From NCBI GenBank assembly GCA_963707905.1, contig CAVPSA010000053.1, positions 166,169-230,168 on the forward strand: a stretch of 64,000 nt of DNA, written 5' to 3'. This document shows positions 1-9,264 of this stretch, piece after piece. Under the pieces are notes generated by a model that saw nothing but the letters and a program-made list of their open reading frames with translations, was not told where the DNA came from and made no database searches. The first letter of the stretch is position 1. The number at the start of each line of letters is the position of its first letter. A program made the translations under genes and the position numbers. The DNA comes from DASXKD01 sp963707905 (GTDB taxonomy: Bacteria; Actinomycetota; Actinomycetes; Streptosporangiales; Streptosporangiaceae).

Positions 1-290
1 TCCTGACACGGCCGTCAGGGCTCCCGCCCGCGCCGGCGCCGCCCCGCTGACGCGGCTTCCCGCCACATGTCCGCTGGTCAACGCGCCGGTGTCCGGAAGG
101 TGACCGGTGGATGTTCCATATTTGTGGCCCCGATCGCCCTTTGTGATGGATGCGGCTCCTGATCATCTCGTCCCCGATTGTGTCGTTCGTGTGAATGCCC
201 GGTTGCAGAGTGGGTAGATGCCTGTCGGCGTGGTCGCCATGGGCGCGGCAGAGTGCACGTGCGGCAAGGGGCGGGCGCGCTGGAGGCGAG
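1..290. other. Upstream region, no supported gene
   Basis: This stretch precedes the sugar-transporter operon. I see no reading frame with actinobacterial coding character on either strand; the long minus-strand frame across it is a G+C shadow. It should hold the promoter of the operon, but no confident promoter hexamers are visible. GGAGG at 282-286 is the ribosome site of the next gene. Confidence 0.4.
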
Positions 291-1621
291 ATGAGAGGCG
301 GCATTGATAATGCTCGCGCTGGGCGCCGGAGGCCCGCGCCCCGCTCGTCGAGAAAGGGTGCCCGCTACATCGGCGTGACGATGATCGGGGCCCTGGCCGC
401 CGCGGGGCTTGCGGCGTGCGGTACGAGCAGCGCTGGCACCGGCGGAACGGTAACGCTGAACTTCTACAACTTCCCCGACCCGTCCGGCGCGGTCCAGTCG
501 GCCGTGGACAACTGCACCGCGCAGAGCCACGGCAAGTACACGATCGTCTACAACAAGCTGCAGAACGCGGCCGACCAGCAGCGGCTGCAGATGGCCCGGC
601 GGCTCGCCGCCGGGGACAGCTCGATGGACATCCTCGGGCTTGACGTCACCTGGGAGGCCGAGTTCGCCACGGCGGGCTGGATCCGGCCGTGGACCGGCAC
701 AGTACAAGCAGCAGGCCATCAGCCGGAACGCTCAAGGGGCCGCTGCAGACCGCCATCTGGCGCGGCAAGCTGGTCGCGGTCCCGTACAACAGCAACACCC
801 AGTTGCTCTGGTACCGGTCCGACCTGGTGAAGACCCCGCCGAAGACGTGGGCGCAGATGATCTCCGATGCGGAGCAGCTGGCCAAGCAGGGCAAGCCGCA
901 CCTCATCGAGATCCAGGGCGCCCAGTACGAGGGCACCGTGGTGTGGTTCAACACGCTGGTGGCCAGCGCGGGTGGCAGCATCCTGAACCCGACCTCGACC
1001 GCCGCCCAGCTCGGCCCGCCCGCGGTCAAGGCGCTGTCGATCATGCAGCAGCTCGCCAGCTCCCCGGTCTCGGACCCCAGCCTCGGGGTGCAGATGGAGG
1101 ACCAGAACCGGCTCGCGATGGAATCAGGCACCGCGGCGTTCGAGCTGAACTACCCCTACGTGTATCCGTCGATGAAGGCCGACCAGCCCACGCTGTTCAA
1201 GGACTTCAAGTGGGCGCCGTACCCGAGCGTCTACCCGGGCAGGCCGGCCCAGGTCACCATCGGCGGCATCGACCTGGCCGTCAGTACGTACTCGCAGCAT
1301 CCGCAGCTTGCCTTCCAGGCGGCGCTGTGCCTGCGCAACGCCCAGAACCAGCTCACCGCCGCGGTCAAGGGCGGCCTGCCGCCGACGCTGGCCAGCGTCT
1401 ACAACAACCCGCAGATGCAGTCCGCCTACCCGTTCCGGCATCTGATCCTGCAGCAGGTCAACAACGGGGCCGTGCGGCCCAAGACGCCGCTCTACCAGGT
1501 GGTGTCCGTGGCGATCTCGCACCAGGTCTCGCCACCGGGCTCGATCGTCCCGGTGCCCACCGAGCAGAACCTGCGCACCCAGATCAACAACGCCCTCCAG
1601 GGCAAGGGGCTGACCCCGTGA
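291..1621 (+). pseudogene. Sugar ABC transporter substrate-binding lipoprotein (LpqY-like), frame broken twice
   Basis: This is an extracellular solute-binding lipoprotein that would deliver a sugar to the SugABC-type permease downstream. The start at 291 has GGAGG nine bases upstream. A signal peptide ends in a lipobox LAAC with the acylated Cys at about residue 43. The segment with MDILGLDVTW and AGWIRPW is typical of the LpqY/trehalose-binding branch. The frame shifts near 700 and again near 724, each shift equivalent to a one-base insertion, and then stays open to 1621 (NSNTQLLWYRSDLV and the C-terminal lobe). No in-frame stop or sequence loss accompanies the shifts. Either the gene is a fresh pseudogene or the assembly carries two indels. 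Four genes in SBP-permease-permease-ATPase order make the role secure; trehalose as substrate is inference. Confidence 0.75.
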
Positions 1622-1658
1622 GCGGCCCGGTGTCACGCACAGGCAGGGAGGCAGACAG

Positions 1659-2603
1659 ATGACCACCACCACTCCTCCGGTTACCGCCCAGGAACCGGTC
1701 GCCGCCGGGCGGCGCCGCAAGCCACCCTTGTCCGAGGGCGCGCGCGCGGAACGGCGGCTGGGCTGGCTGCTGTGCGCGCCCGCGGTGATCGTGATGGTCG
1801 CGGTGACCGCGTACCCGATCGGCTATGCCGTCTACCTGTCGTTCCAGCGGTACATCCTGTCCGCCCCCCAGCTGAACAAGTTCGTCGGGTTCAGCAACTA
1901 CGGCGCCGTGCTCAGTTCGCCGTTCTGGTGGCACGCGCTGATAGTCACGCTCGTCATCATGGTGGTCTCGGTGGCGATCGAGCTGGTGCTCGGCATGCTG
2001 CTGGCGCTGCTCATGTACCGGACGATCTTCGGGCGGGGCACGGTCCGCACCACGATGCTCATCCCGTACGGGATCGTCACGATCGTCGCCGCGTTCGGCT
2101 GGCAGTACGCCTGGACGCCGAGCACCGGCTACCTGTCGGCGCTGTTCCACAACAGCGCGCCGCTGACCAATACCAATGAGGCCATCGCGATCATCATCAC
2201 GGCCGAGATCTGGAAGACCACCCCGTTCATGGCGCTGCTGCTGATGGCCGGCCTCTCGCTGGTACCTGAGGACCTGCTGAAGGCGGCGAAGGTGGACGGG
2301 GCCACCTCCTGGCAGCGGTTCTGGCGGATCATGGTGCCGCTGATGAAGCCCGCGATCCTGGTCGCGCTGCTGTTCCGGATGCTGGACGCGTTCCGGATCT
2401 TCGACAACATCTTCATCCTCACCAACGGCGCGAACAACACCTCTTCGGTGTCGATGCTCAACTACGACAACCTGTTCACCGGCTTCAACTTCGGGATCGG
2501 GTCGGCCATGTCGATCCTGATCCTGATCTGCGTCGCGATCATCGCGGTGATCTTCATCAAGGGCTTCGGCACCGCCGCTCCCGGATCGAGTCTCCAGCGA
2601 TGA
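1659..2603 (+). CDS. Sugar ABC transporter permease (SugA/MalF type)
   Basis: This 314-residue membrane protein is the first of two permease subunits of a carbohydrate-uptake (CUT1) ABC importer. An Arg/Lys-rich cytoplasmic N-terminus of about 33 residues precedes the first membrane helix (LLCAPAVIVMVAV), followed by about five more helices. The EAA loop that docks on the ATPase is clear near residues 200-230 (LLKAAKVDGATSWQRFW). The start has AGGGAGG seven bases upstream. It begins 37 bases after the binding-protein gene and precedes the second permease by 37 bases, so all four are one operon. Length and topology match the SugA family. The substrate is not visible in the protein itself. Confidence 0.9.
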   Translation: MTTTTPPVTAQEPVAAGRRRKPPLSEGARAERRLGWLLCAPAVIVMVAVTAYPIGYAVYLSFQRYILSAPQLNKFVGFSNYGAVLSSPFWWHALIVTLVIMVVSVAIELVLGMLLALLMYRTIFGRGTVRTTMLIPYGIVTIVAAFGWQYAWTPSTGYLSALFHNSAPLTNTNEAIAIIITAEIWKTTPFMALLLMAGLSLVPEDLLKAAKVDGATSWQRFWRIMVPLMKPAILVALLFRMLDAFRIFDNIFILTNGANNTSSVSMLNYDNLFTGFNFGIGSAMSILILICVAIIAVIFIKGFGTAAPGSSLQR

Positions 2604-2640
2604 GGGCGGCGCTTAGCACAGAAACGGAGGTGGGACGCTG

Positions 2641-3474
2641 ATGGCAGCCACGACGGCACGGCAGCGGATCGGCTGGGGGAGCGCCAACGTGGTCGCGATC
2701 CTGCTGGCGCTCATCCCGGTGCTCTGGATCGTGTCCCTGTCGTTCAAGACGCCGACCGCGATCACCGATCCCAGCTTCCTCCCCTCGCAGTGGACAACCT
2801 CGAACTACTCCGGCATCCTGACCAGCTCCGAATTCATCCGGCCGCTGATCAACTCGATCGGGATCGGGCTGATCGCCACGCTCATCGCCGTGGTGCTGGC
2901 CTCGATGGCGGCCTACGCGGTGGCCCGGCTGAGATTCCCCGGCAAGAGCGTGCTGATCGGGGTGTCGCTGCTCATCGCCATGTTCCCGGCGATCGCGCTG
3001 GCGACCCCCTTGTTCAACATCGAGCGGATCCTCGGCCTGTTCGACACCTGGCCCGGCCTCATCATTCCTTACGCCGCCCTCGGCCTGCCGCTCGGCATCT
3101 ACACGCTGTCTGCGTTCTTCCGCGAGATCCCCTGGGAGCTGGAGAAGGCCGCCAAGGTGGACGGTGCCACACCGTTCCAGGCGTTCGTGCGGGTCATCGC
3201 CCCGCTCGCCGCGCCCGGCATGGTCACCACCGCGATCCTGGTGTTCCTGTTCTGCTGGAACGAGTTCCTGCTCGCGATCACGCTGACCTCGACCACCAGG
3301 GCGCGCACCGCGCCGGCCGCGATGGCCTTCTTCACCGGGAACTCGGCGTTCGCGGTGCCCACCGGGACGATCACCGCGGCCGCGGTGGTCATCACCATCC
3401 CGATCATCATCTTCGTGCTGTTCTTCCAGCGCCGCATCGTCGCAGGGCTGACGTCGGGCGCGGTCAAGGGCTAG
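2641..3474 (+). CDS. Sugar ABC transporter permease (SugB/MalG type)
   Basis: This is the second inner-membrane permease, 277 residues with about six hydrophobic segments, of the same CUT1 importer. The first helix is AIL LALIPVLWIVSLSF-like near residues 15-35, and the conserved EAA loop lies near residues 160-190 (ELEKAAKVDGATPFQAF). The start is preceded by GGAGG at 2624-2628. The gene is complete, of normal family length, and its stop lies 19 bases before the ATPase start. It works as a heterodimer with the upstream permease. Assignment to SugB rather than another MalG paralogue rests on gene order and on the LpqY-like binding protein. Confidence 0.9.
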   Translation: MAATTARQRIGWGSANVVAILLALIPVLWIVSLSFKTPTAITDPSFLPSQWTTSNYSGILTSSEFIRPLINSIGIGLIATLIAVVLASMAAYAVARLRFPGKSVLIGVSLLIAMFPAIALATPLFNIERILGLFDTWPGLIIPYAALGLPLGIYTLSAFFREIPWELEKAAKVDGATPFQAFVRVIAPLAAPGMVTTAILVFLFCWNEFLLAITLTSTTRARTAPAAMAFFTGNSAFAVPTGTITAAAVVITIPIIIFVLFFQRRIVAGLTSGAVKG

Positions 3475-3493
3475 GGCCGGACAGGAGAATCAA

Positions 3494-4804
3494 GTGGCTG
3501 AGATCATTCTTGATCACATCACCAAGCGCTTCCCCGACGGGGCGCTCGCGGTGGACGACTTCAACCTGAACATCGCGGACGGCGAGTTCGTCATCCTGGT
3601 CGGCCCCTCCGGCTGCGGGAAGTCGACGACGCTCAACATGATCGCCGGCCTGGAGGACATCTCCTCGGGCGAACTGCGCATCGCCGGCCAGGTGGTGAAC
3701 AACAAGACGCCCAAGGACCGCGACATCGCGATGGTGTTCCAGAGCTACGCGCTGTACCCGCACATGACCGTGCGGCAGAACATGGGCTTCGCGCTCAAGC
3801 TGGCCAAGACCCCCCAGGCCACCATCAACGAGAAGGTCGAGGAGGCGGCCCGGATCCTGGACCTCACCCAGCACCTGGACCGCAAGCCGGCCAACCTGTC
3901 CGGTGGCCAGCGGCAGCGGGTCGCGATGGGCCGGGCCATCGTCCGCAACCCGGCGGTGTTCCTGATGGACGAGCCGCTGTCCAACCTGGACGCGAAGCTG
4001 CGGGTGCAGATGCGTACCGAGGTGTCGCGGATCCAGCGGCGCCTGGGCACCACGACCGTGTACGTCACCCACGACCAGACCGAGGCGATGACCCTCGGCG
4101 ACCGGGTCGCGGTGATGCGGACCGGCCTGCTGCAGCAGGCGGGCTCGCCGAAGGAACTTTACGACACGCCCGTCAACCTGTTCGTCGCCGGGTTCATCGG
4201 GTCGCCCGCGATGAACTTCTTGTCCGGCACCCTGGAGGAGGGTGTGCTGCGCACCTCGCTCGGGGACTTCCGGCTGGGTGACCGGATGCGCCGCGAAGTG
4301 GAGTCGGCCGGCGCGGGCCGTGATGTCATCGTGGGCCTGCGGCCGGAGAACTTCGAGGACGCGTCGCTGGTCCAGCGGGACAACCGCGAGCACGGGATCA
4401 CCTTCCACACCGGCATCGACGTGCTGGAGTCCATGGGCTCCGACGTGTTCGTCTACTTCACCCAGGGCCGTGAGCAGGGGGTGAACGCCGCGGAACTGGA
4501 GGAACTCGCCAGGGACTCCGGCCGGGCCGACACCGGTGCCAGCGGCGACACCCTGGTCGCCAGGCTGGACGCGGCGACCGGCATCCGCGAGGGCCAGGAC
4601 GCCGAACTGTGGGTGGACGGCAGGTCCTTGCACATCTTCGACCCGGCCAGCGGCCGCAACCTGTCGCTGGGTGCCAGTGGCGGCGGTAGCGCGAGCACGG
4701 TGACCTCGGGAGCAGCCGGAACGGCGGCCGCTACCCCCGCGGCCGCCAGCCCGGCGCCTGCCGCGCCGGCTGCAGCCAGACCCCGGCCCGGTGAGCGCCG
4801 GTGA
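3494..4804 (+). CDS. Sugar ABC transporter ATP-binding protein (SugC/UgpC type)
   Basis: This ATPase subunit powers the sugar importer. Walker A is GPSGCGKST at about residues 37-45, the signature LSGGQ is at about 135-139 and Walker B FLMDEP is at about 156-161, followed by the switch His in VYVTHDQTEAM. After the nucleotide domain comes the TOBE/MalK-like regulatory domain (about residues 235-395) and an unusual Ala/Pro-rich tail of about 40 residues. The GTG start at 3494 has AGGAG eight bases before it. At 436 residues it is longer than the roughly 360-390 usual for SugC because of that tail. It closes the operon and meets the ParB-like gene tail to tail, 20 bases apart. Confidence 0.9.
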   Translation: MAEIILDHITKRFPDGALAVDDFNLNIADGEFVILVGPSGCGKSTTLNMIAGLEDISSGELRIAGQVVNNKTPKDRDIAMVFQSYALYPHMTVRQNMGFALKLAKTPQATINEKVEEAARILDLTQHLDRKPANLSGGQRQRVAMGRAIVRNPAVFLMDEPLSNLDAKLRVQMRTEVSRIQRRLGTTTVYVTHDQTEAMTLGDRVAVMRTGLLQQAGSPKELYDTPVNLFVAGFIGSPAMNFLSGTLEEGVLRTSLGDFRLGDRMRREVESAGAGRDVIVGLRPENFEDASLVQRDNREHGITFHTGIDVLESMGSDVFVYFTQGREQGVNAAELEELARDSGRADTGASGDTLVARLDAATGIREGQDAELWVDGRSLHIFDPASGRNLSLGASGGGSASTVTSGAAGTAAATPAAASPAPAAPAAARPRPGERR

Positions 4805-4824
4805 GGCGGGCGCGGGCGACGAGG

Positions 4825-5667
4825 CTATGTGATCTCCCGGCGCAGCCGCTCGATCACCTCGTCGCTCCACTCGTGGGTGCGCATCAGCCGGTACCGCTCC
4901 CTGGCCACCCGCTGGTAGGCCTCGGCCTCGGTGCCGGAGCCGATCAGGTCGGCCGCGCGCAGCATGCGCACGACCGGGAGGAACTCCTCGGCATACCACA
5001 GCCGGGCGATCTCGTCCCGGCCGAGGAAGCGGTGGGCGTGCTGGAGGTAGCGCAACCCCCAGGCCTCGACCGCCTCGCCCAGTTCGGCGTAGGCCCACGG
5101 GTCGGCGAAACAGATCCGGGCGTACGCCTGCTCCGGCAGCGGCACCCGGGACCGGAACATCCGTTCGTAGTCCTTCATCAGCAGGTCCCCGCGGCTGCGG
5201 ATGCCGTCCGCGGGAACCGCGGTCTGGACCTCGGTCACGTAGGCGTCGATGGTCTGCTGTCCGGTGGCGATGGCGATGGACACCCGGTGGTGGCCGTCCT
5301 TGACGAAATGCAGGTCGCCGATCCGGTAGACCTCGATGGGCGGGATGGCCTCGCCGCGGCGCTGGGCCAGCGCGAGCCGCTCCCAGCGTTCCCGCACCCG
5401 GCTCGAGGTGGGCCGGAAGTGCCGGTCGAAGTCGCGCCGCGAGTCCACCGTGCCCACGATCGTGTCCAGCCCGATGGTCTGCAGGCCCAGGTACCGCTCG
5501 CCCCGGCGGCCGAGCGCGGCGACGACCTCGTCGAAGGGCAGGATCAGGTTGACGTCGTCAGGCTCCCCGCGCAGCCGGTGGGCCAGCCGGGAAAGCACCT
5601 GGCGCCGCCGGGCCCGCTGGAAGTCGTCGGCCACGTCGGCGCGCGGGAAGCCGGTCTCAGCGGGCAT
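4825..5667 (-). CDS. ParB-like N-terminal domain protein
   Basis: This protein of about 280 residues contains the ParB/Srx-fold signature: IPPIEVYRIGDLHFVKDGHHRVSIA near residues 115-140, where the GHHR box is the nucleotide-binding motif of ParB-like proteins. I see no helix-turn-helix of true chromosome-partition ParB, so a segregation role is not supported. The rest is helical and unknown to me. The longer frame upstream is not coding; the ATG at 5667 overlaps the stop of the metallophosphoesterase gene by 11 bases, which implies translational coupling. Family members are often annotated as ParB in Streptomyces. The function is unknown, possibly an NTP-using enzyme working with its partner phosphoesterase. 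Confidence 0.7.
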   Translation of the reverse strand: MPAETGFPRADVADDFQRARRRQVLSRLAHRLRGEPDDVNLILPFDEVVAALGRRGERYLGLQTIGLDTIVGTVDSRRDFDRHFRPTSSRVRERWERLALAQRRGEAIPPIEVYRIGDLHFVKDGHHRVSIAIATGQQTIDAYVTEVQTAVPADGIRSRGDLLMKDYERMFRSRVPLPEQAYARICFADPWAYAELGEAVEAWGLRYLQHAHRFLGRDEIARLWYAEEFLPVVRMLRAADLIGSGTEAEAYQRVARERYRLMRTHEWSDEVIERLRREIT

Positions 5668-6358
5668 GGGACCGGCCGCTCGCGGACTGCCGGACCCCGT
5701 CGCCCGGCTCGATCTCCAGCAGATGGCGCCCCACGACATTGCGCACCTCGGTCCGGCCGAGCCGGTGCCTGGCGGGCGTGCTGCCGTGCGGGTGGATGTG
5801 CCCGTGCAGCAGCACCGCGGGCTGAAGCCGGGCGGTGAGCCGGTGCAGCGCGCGGAATCCCTGATGCGGCAGGTCGCTGGCGTCCCCGGTGCCCGCCGGT
5901 GGCGCGTGGGTGAGCAGCACGTCCACGCCGCGGCCGTCCCGGGCCTGTGCCCACCAGGCCCGGCGGGCCAGGGCGCGGGCCCGGCGGGCCTGCTGCCGCT
6001 CGGTGTACTGGTTGGGGCCGGCCGAATACCGGCGGCAGCCGCCGAGCCCGGCCAGCCGCAGCCCGGCCGCATCGACCACCCGCTGCTCGGCGCTGATCGC
6101 CCCGTCCGGCCAGGGCGGCCTGGCCGGCAGCCCGGCCCGCAGCGGCAGCCCGGCCCGGGAGACCCGGTATCCGGAGATATCGGGGTCGTGGTTGCCGGGT
6201 ACGAACACCAGCGGCACGTCGAACCGGTTCATCAGCTGGCCCAGGTATTCGAACGGGAGGTCGCCGCAGGCGACGATGAGCTGGGGCCGGCGTATCGCAT
6301 GCAAACCCGCCAGCAGCGCGTCGTCCACTTCATCAGAGACGGCGAGGACGAGGACCAC
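5657..6358 (-). CDS. Calcineurin-like metallophosphoesterase
   Basis: This protein of about 233 residues has the dinuclear-metal phosphoesterase blocks in order: a first Asp box in LAVSDEVDD (SDE replaces the usual DxH, as in some single-domain members), GDLPFEY, GNHDPDIS, LLTHAPP and LLHGHIHPHG. The final GHxH box is intact. I chose the GTG at 6358 because the upstream TTG extension has no ribosome site and is G+C filler; the start remains uncertain. It overlaps the downstream ParB-like gene by 11 bases and is divergent from the ATP-grasp gene, with the shared promoter region at 6359-6471. The substrate is unknown. Confidence 0.75.
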   Translation of the reverse strand: MVLVLAVSDEVDDALLAGLHAIRRPQLIVACGDLPFEYLGQLMNRFDVPLVFVPGNHDPDISGYRVSRAGLPLRAGLPARPPWPDGAISAEQRVVDAAGLRLAGLGGCRRYSAGPNQYTERQQARRARALARRAWWAQARDGRGVDVLLTHAPPAGTGDASDLPHQGFRALHRLTARLQPAVLLHGHIHPHGSTPARHRLGRTEVRNVVGRHLLEIEPGDGVRQSASGRSHAR

Positions 6359-6471
6359 ATGCCGATCGTACGTGGTGGCCCGATGCTGACCCGGCCGCGT
6401 TCTCGACAGGGGCAGGCCGGCCGCACTAGCGTCCAAATGCGAACTTTGCCTGAACGGGCCCGGGAGGCGCG

Positions 6472-7728
6472 GTGGATGGAGAGGTCAGGCACCTGGTGGG
6501 GCTGCTGCTGGGGACCGAGGACGACTGGCCCCGCGCGTTCGAGCACCTGATCGGCGGCCTCGGCCCGGTACCCGACGGCACCGGCCGGCGGCATGTCTTC
6601 GCCACCGAGCGGCTGACCATCGAGCCGTTCTCGCTGCGGTCCAAGCCGCGGACCGACCTGGTGATCGACCGGCTCTCCTACTGGTATTACCACCCGCGCG
6701 AGTGGCTCAAGAAGGTCGCCCTCATGGACGACGTGTACCTGCTCAACTCGCCGTTCACGTTCCAGGCGATGGAGAAGCACGCGGCCTACTGCGCGATGAT
6801 GCGGCTCGGCCTGAAGGTGCCGGAGACGGTGCTCGTCCCGTACAAGAACCCGCCGGATCACGACAAGTACGCCTACACGGCCCAGCGCTACAACCAGCAG
6901 TTCGACCTGGACGCGATCGCCGCCGGGATCGGCTACCCGCTGTACATGAAGCCCTACGACGGCGGTGGCTGGCGCGGCGTCTCCCGGATCAACAACCCCG
7001 GCGAACTGCACAGCGCGTACAACTCCTCCGGCGAGATGCTCATGCACCTGCAGGCGGCGGTGGACTTCGACGTGTTCGCCCGCGCCCTGTCGATCGGCGC
7101 GGAGACGATGGTGATGCGGTTCGACCCCGCCGCGCCGATGCACTCGCGGTACCGGGTCGAGCACGACTTCCTCGACCCCGGCGCCGGTATCGAGACCATC
7201 ACGATCTCCCGCGTGGTCAACGCGTTCTTCCGGTGGGAGTTCAACTCCTGCGAGATGCTCGTGCGCGAGGGCGACGTCTACCCCATCGACTACGCCAACG
7301 CCTGCCCGGACATCTCGATCACCTCGCTGCATTACTACTTTCCCTGGGCGATCAAGGCGCTGCTGAAGTGGACGGTGTTCTGCCTGGCGACCGGCAGGCG
7401 GGCGCGGCTGGACACCGACACCCGGCGCTATTTCGACATCAGCGACCGCAGCGACCTGGACTACGGCCAGAAGCTGGGCGCCTACCGGCGGCTCGCCGAC
7501 GAGCACTTCGCCGTCGACGAGTACCGCGAGTTCTGCGCCACGCACCTGAGCGACCTCGACCAGCGGGTCCTGGACTGGGCGGCCGGGCCCGACTTCGACC
7601 GCCTGCTCGTGGACACGGTCACGGTTACCTACCCCGAGCAGGAGCACGAGCGCTTCATCGCACATTTCCGCGGGCTGACCAGCCTGTGGGTGGATGACGA
7701 GTCGGACCGGTTGGCCGCGTCGGCCTGA
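6472..7728 (+). CDS. ATP-grasp family protein
   Basis: This is a 418-residue soluble protein. The central part shows an ATP-grasp fold: VYLLNSPFTFQAMEKH with the following Leu-rich helix, then IGYPLYMKPYDGGGWRGV (the Lys and Gly-rich loop contacting ATP, about residues 153-170) and an acidic metal site in EGDVYPIDYANACPD. The family ligates a carboxylate to an amine or thiol through an acyl phosphate; the substrate cannot be read. The GTG at 6472 with GGGAGG at 6461-6466 fixes the start; an ATG four bases on is out of frame. It is divergent from the metallophosphoesterase and convergent with the kinase/LLM fusion gene. Confidence 0.7.
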   Translation: MDGEVRHLVGLLLGTEDDWPRAFEHLIGGLGPVPDGTGRRHVFATERLTIEPFSLRSKPRTDLVIDRLSYWYYHPREWLKKVALMDDVYLLNSPFTFQAMEKHAAYCAMMRLGLKVPETVLVPYKNPPDHDKYAYTAQRYNQQFDLDAIAAGIGYPLYMKPYDGGGWRGVSRINNPGELHSAYNSSGEMLMHLQAAVDFDVFARALSIGAETMVMRFDPAAPMHSRYRVEHDFLDPGAGIETITISRVVNAFFRWEFNSCEMLVREGDVYPIDYANACPDISITSLHYYFPWAIKALLKWTVFCLATGRRARLDTDTRRYFDISDRSDLDYGQKLGAYRRLADEHFAVDEYREFCATHLSDLDQRVLDWAAGPDFDRLLVDTVTVTYPEQEHERFIAHFRGLTSLWVDDESDRLAASA

Positions 7729-7737
7729 CCCCGGCGG

Positions 7738-9219
7738 TTAGCGGAACGCGGCGGTCACCGGGGCCAGCCGCAGTACGTCCTGCGGCCCGGCCAGATCGGG
7801 CAGCGAGACGAACACGGTGGCGACGCCGCGCTCGGCGAGCAGCCGGTAGCGGCCGATGTGATCCGCAGCGGTGCCCGCGTGGTGCCGCCGGGCGAACGTG
7901 GCGGCGGGGGTGCGGCCGCGGAGTTTCTCGACGAGCGTGGCGGCGTGCTCCCGGTCCTCGCCGATGACCGGAATGTCGAGCACGGTCACCTGGACCTGTG
8001 CCGGATCCCGCCCGGCCTCGCGGCAGTGCTCGCGCAGCACCGCCAGCTTGCGGTCCAGCACGTCCAGGGCCGACGGCAGGTTGCAGCCGTCGCCCAGCCG
8101 CGCCGCGATCCGCAGGGTGCGCCGCTCGCCGCCACCGCCCACGATGATCGGTACCCGCGAGACCGGCCGCGGGTAGCACGTCGTCTCAGGGAGCCAGACC
8201 TTGGTTCCCTGGTAAGCCTTCGTGCCGGGCTGCCACAGCGCGCGCAGCGTCTCGATGGCCGCCTCGAGCTGATCCAGCCGCGCCGCGGCCGCGGGGAACG
8301 GCAGCCCGAACGCCGCGTGCTCGCGGTCCCACCAGCCCGCGCCGATCCCGCAGAACGCGCGCCCGCCGGTGAGCACATCGAGCGTGGCGACGGTCTTCGC
8401 GAGGATTCCCGCCGCGCGGAAGGTCACCGGGGTGACCAGCGTGCCCAGCCGCAGCCCCGGTGCCAGGCCGGCCAGCAGGCCGAGCGTCACCCACGGCTCA
8501 GGGATCGGTTCCCAGGCCCGGCCCGCCTGCGGGATCTGGATCAGGTGGTCCATCAGCGCGATGCCGTCGAGGCCGGCGTCTGCCGCCGCGCCGGCCACGG
8601 CGGCGAGCCAGCCGGGCGGGTCGTCCTGCCAGCCGAACCTGGAGATCTGCAGGACGAAACCCAGCCGGGCCGGGCGCAGGTCCTGCTCGGCGGCGGCGCG
8701 GTGGGAGCCGGGGGAGTGCGCGGGCTCGATCGCCGCGCCGGCGGGCCGGGTGACCAGGTCCCAGCCCTCGGCGTCGAGTTCCCTGGCCGCCGCCGGCACC
8801 CGCTGGAGCTGGCCGTCCAGGACCGCGGCGGGCACGCTGCGGTCCCGCTGCGCGTTGCGGCGGCGGCAGAGCGCGGCATCGGTGTCGAACAGCACGGCGA
8901 CGGCCGGCAGCCCGGCCCGCCGGGCGGCGCCGAGCTGGGCACGCCGCCGCACCGGGTCGAGCCCGAGGGTGTCGACCACGGTGTTCAGGCCGCGCTTCAG
9001 CCGGGCCGTGACGATCTGGTCAAGCACGGCGAAGGCGTCCGCCGAGGCGTCGAGGTCGTGCTCACCGCTGCCGACGACGCCGCGGAGCTGGTCGGAGGAC
9101 ACGATCTCCTGCGGCCGGTACCTGGCCGTGGCCCAGGCCGACTTCCCCGAGCCGGACGCACCGACGAGCACGACGAGCGCGGGATCCGGCAGTGCGGTGG
9201 TCACGCCCTTCTCTACCAC
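7738..9219 (-). CDS. Fusion of P-loop nucleotide kinase and LLM-class F420-dependent oxidoreductase
   Basis: The 493-residue product joins two enzymes. Residues 1 to about 165 are a P-loop kinase resembling polynucleotide-kinase-like ATPases: Walker A GASGSGKS at 20-27, then IVSSDQLRGVVG and the lid RRRNAQRDRSVP. From about residue 183 to the end is a luciferase-like (LLM) TIM barrel of the F420-dependent branch, with FVLQISRFGW, GIALMDHLIQIP, TLVTPVTFR, GIGAGWW and PIIVGGGGERRTLRIAARLGDGCN. No frameshift is visible at the junction, so the fusion is encoded as such. It may couple phosphorylation and reduction of one metabolite. The GTG start is the first plausible one. It is convergent with the ATP-grasp gene. 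Confidence 0.8.
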   Translation of the reverse strand: MVEKGVTTALPDPALVVLVGASGSGKSAWATARYRPQEIVSSDQLRGVVGSGEHDLDASADAFAVLDQIVTARLKRGLNTVVDTLGLDPVRRRAQLGAARRAGLPAVAVLFDTDAALCRRRNAQRDRSVPAAVLDGQLQRVPAAARELDAEGWDLVTRPAGAAIEPAHSPGSHRAAAEQDLRPARLGFVLQISRFGWQDDPPGWLAAVAGAAADAGLDGIALMDHLIQIPQAGRAWEPIPEPWVTLGLLAGLAPGLRLGTLVTPVTFRAAGILAKTVATLDVLTGGRAFCGIGAGWWDREHAAFGLPFPAAAARLDQLEAAIETLRALWQPGTKAYQGTKVWLPETTCYPRPVSRVPIIVGGGGERRTLRIAARLGDGCNLPSALDVLDRKLAVLREHCREAGRDPAQVQVTVLDIPVIGEDREHAATLVEKLRGRTPAATFARRHHAGTAADHIGRYRLLAERGVATVFVSLPDLAGPQDVLRLAPVTAAFR

Positions 9220-9264
9220 CCACCTCGCGGCCGTAGGCCTGCGGCGCCGGCGGCGCGGGTGCGG

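Noticed and set aside
4825..6072. A 415-codon version of the ParB-like gene
   Set aside because: The extra N-terminal codons lie antisense-frame over the metallophosphoesterase and are filler; ATG 5667 is the sensible start.
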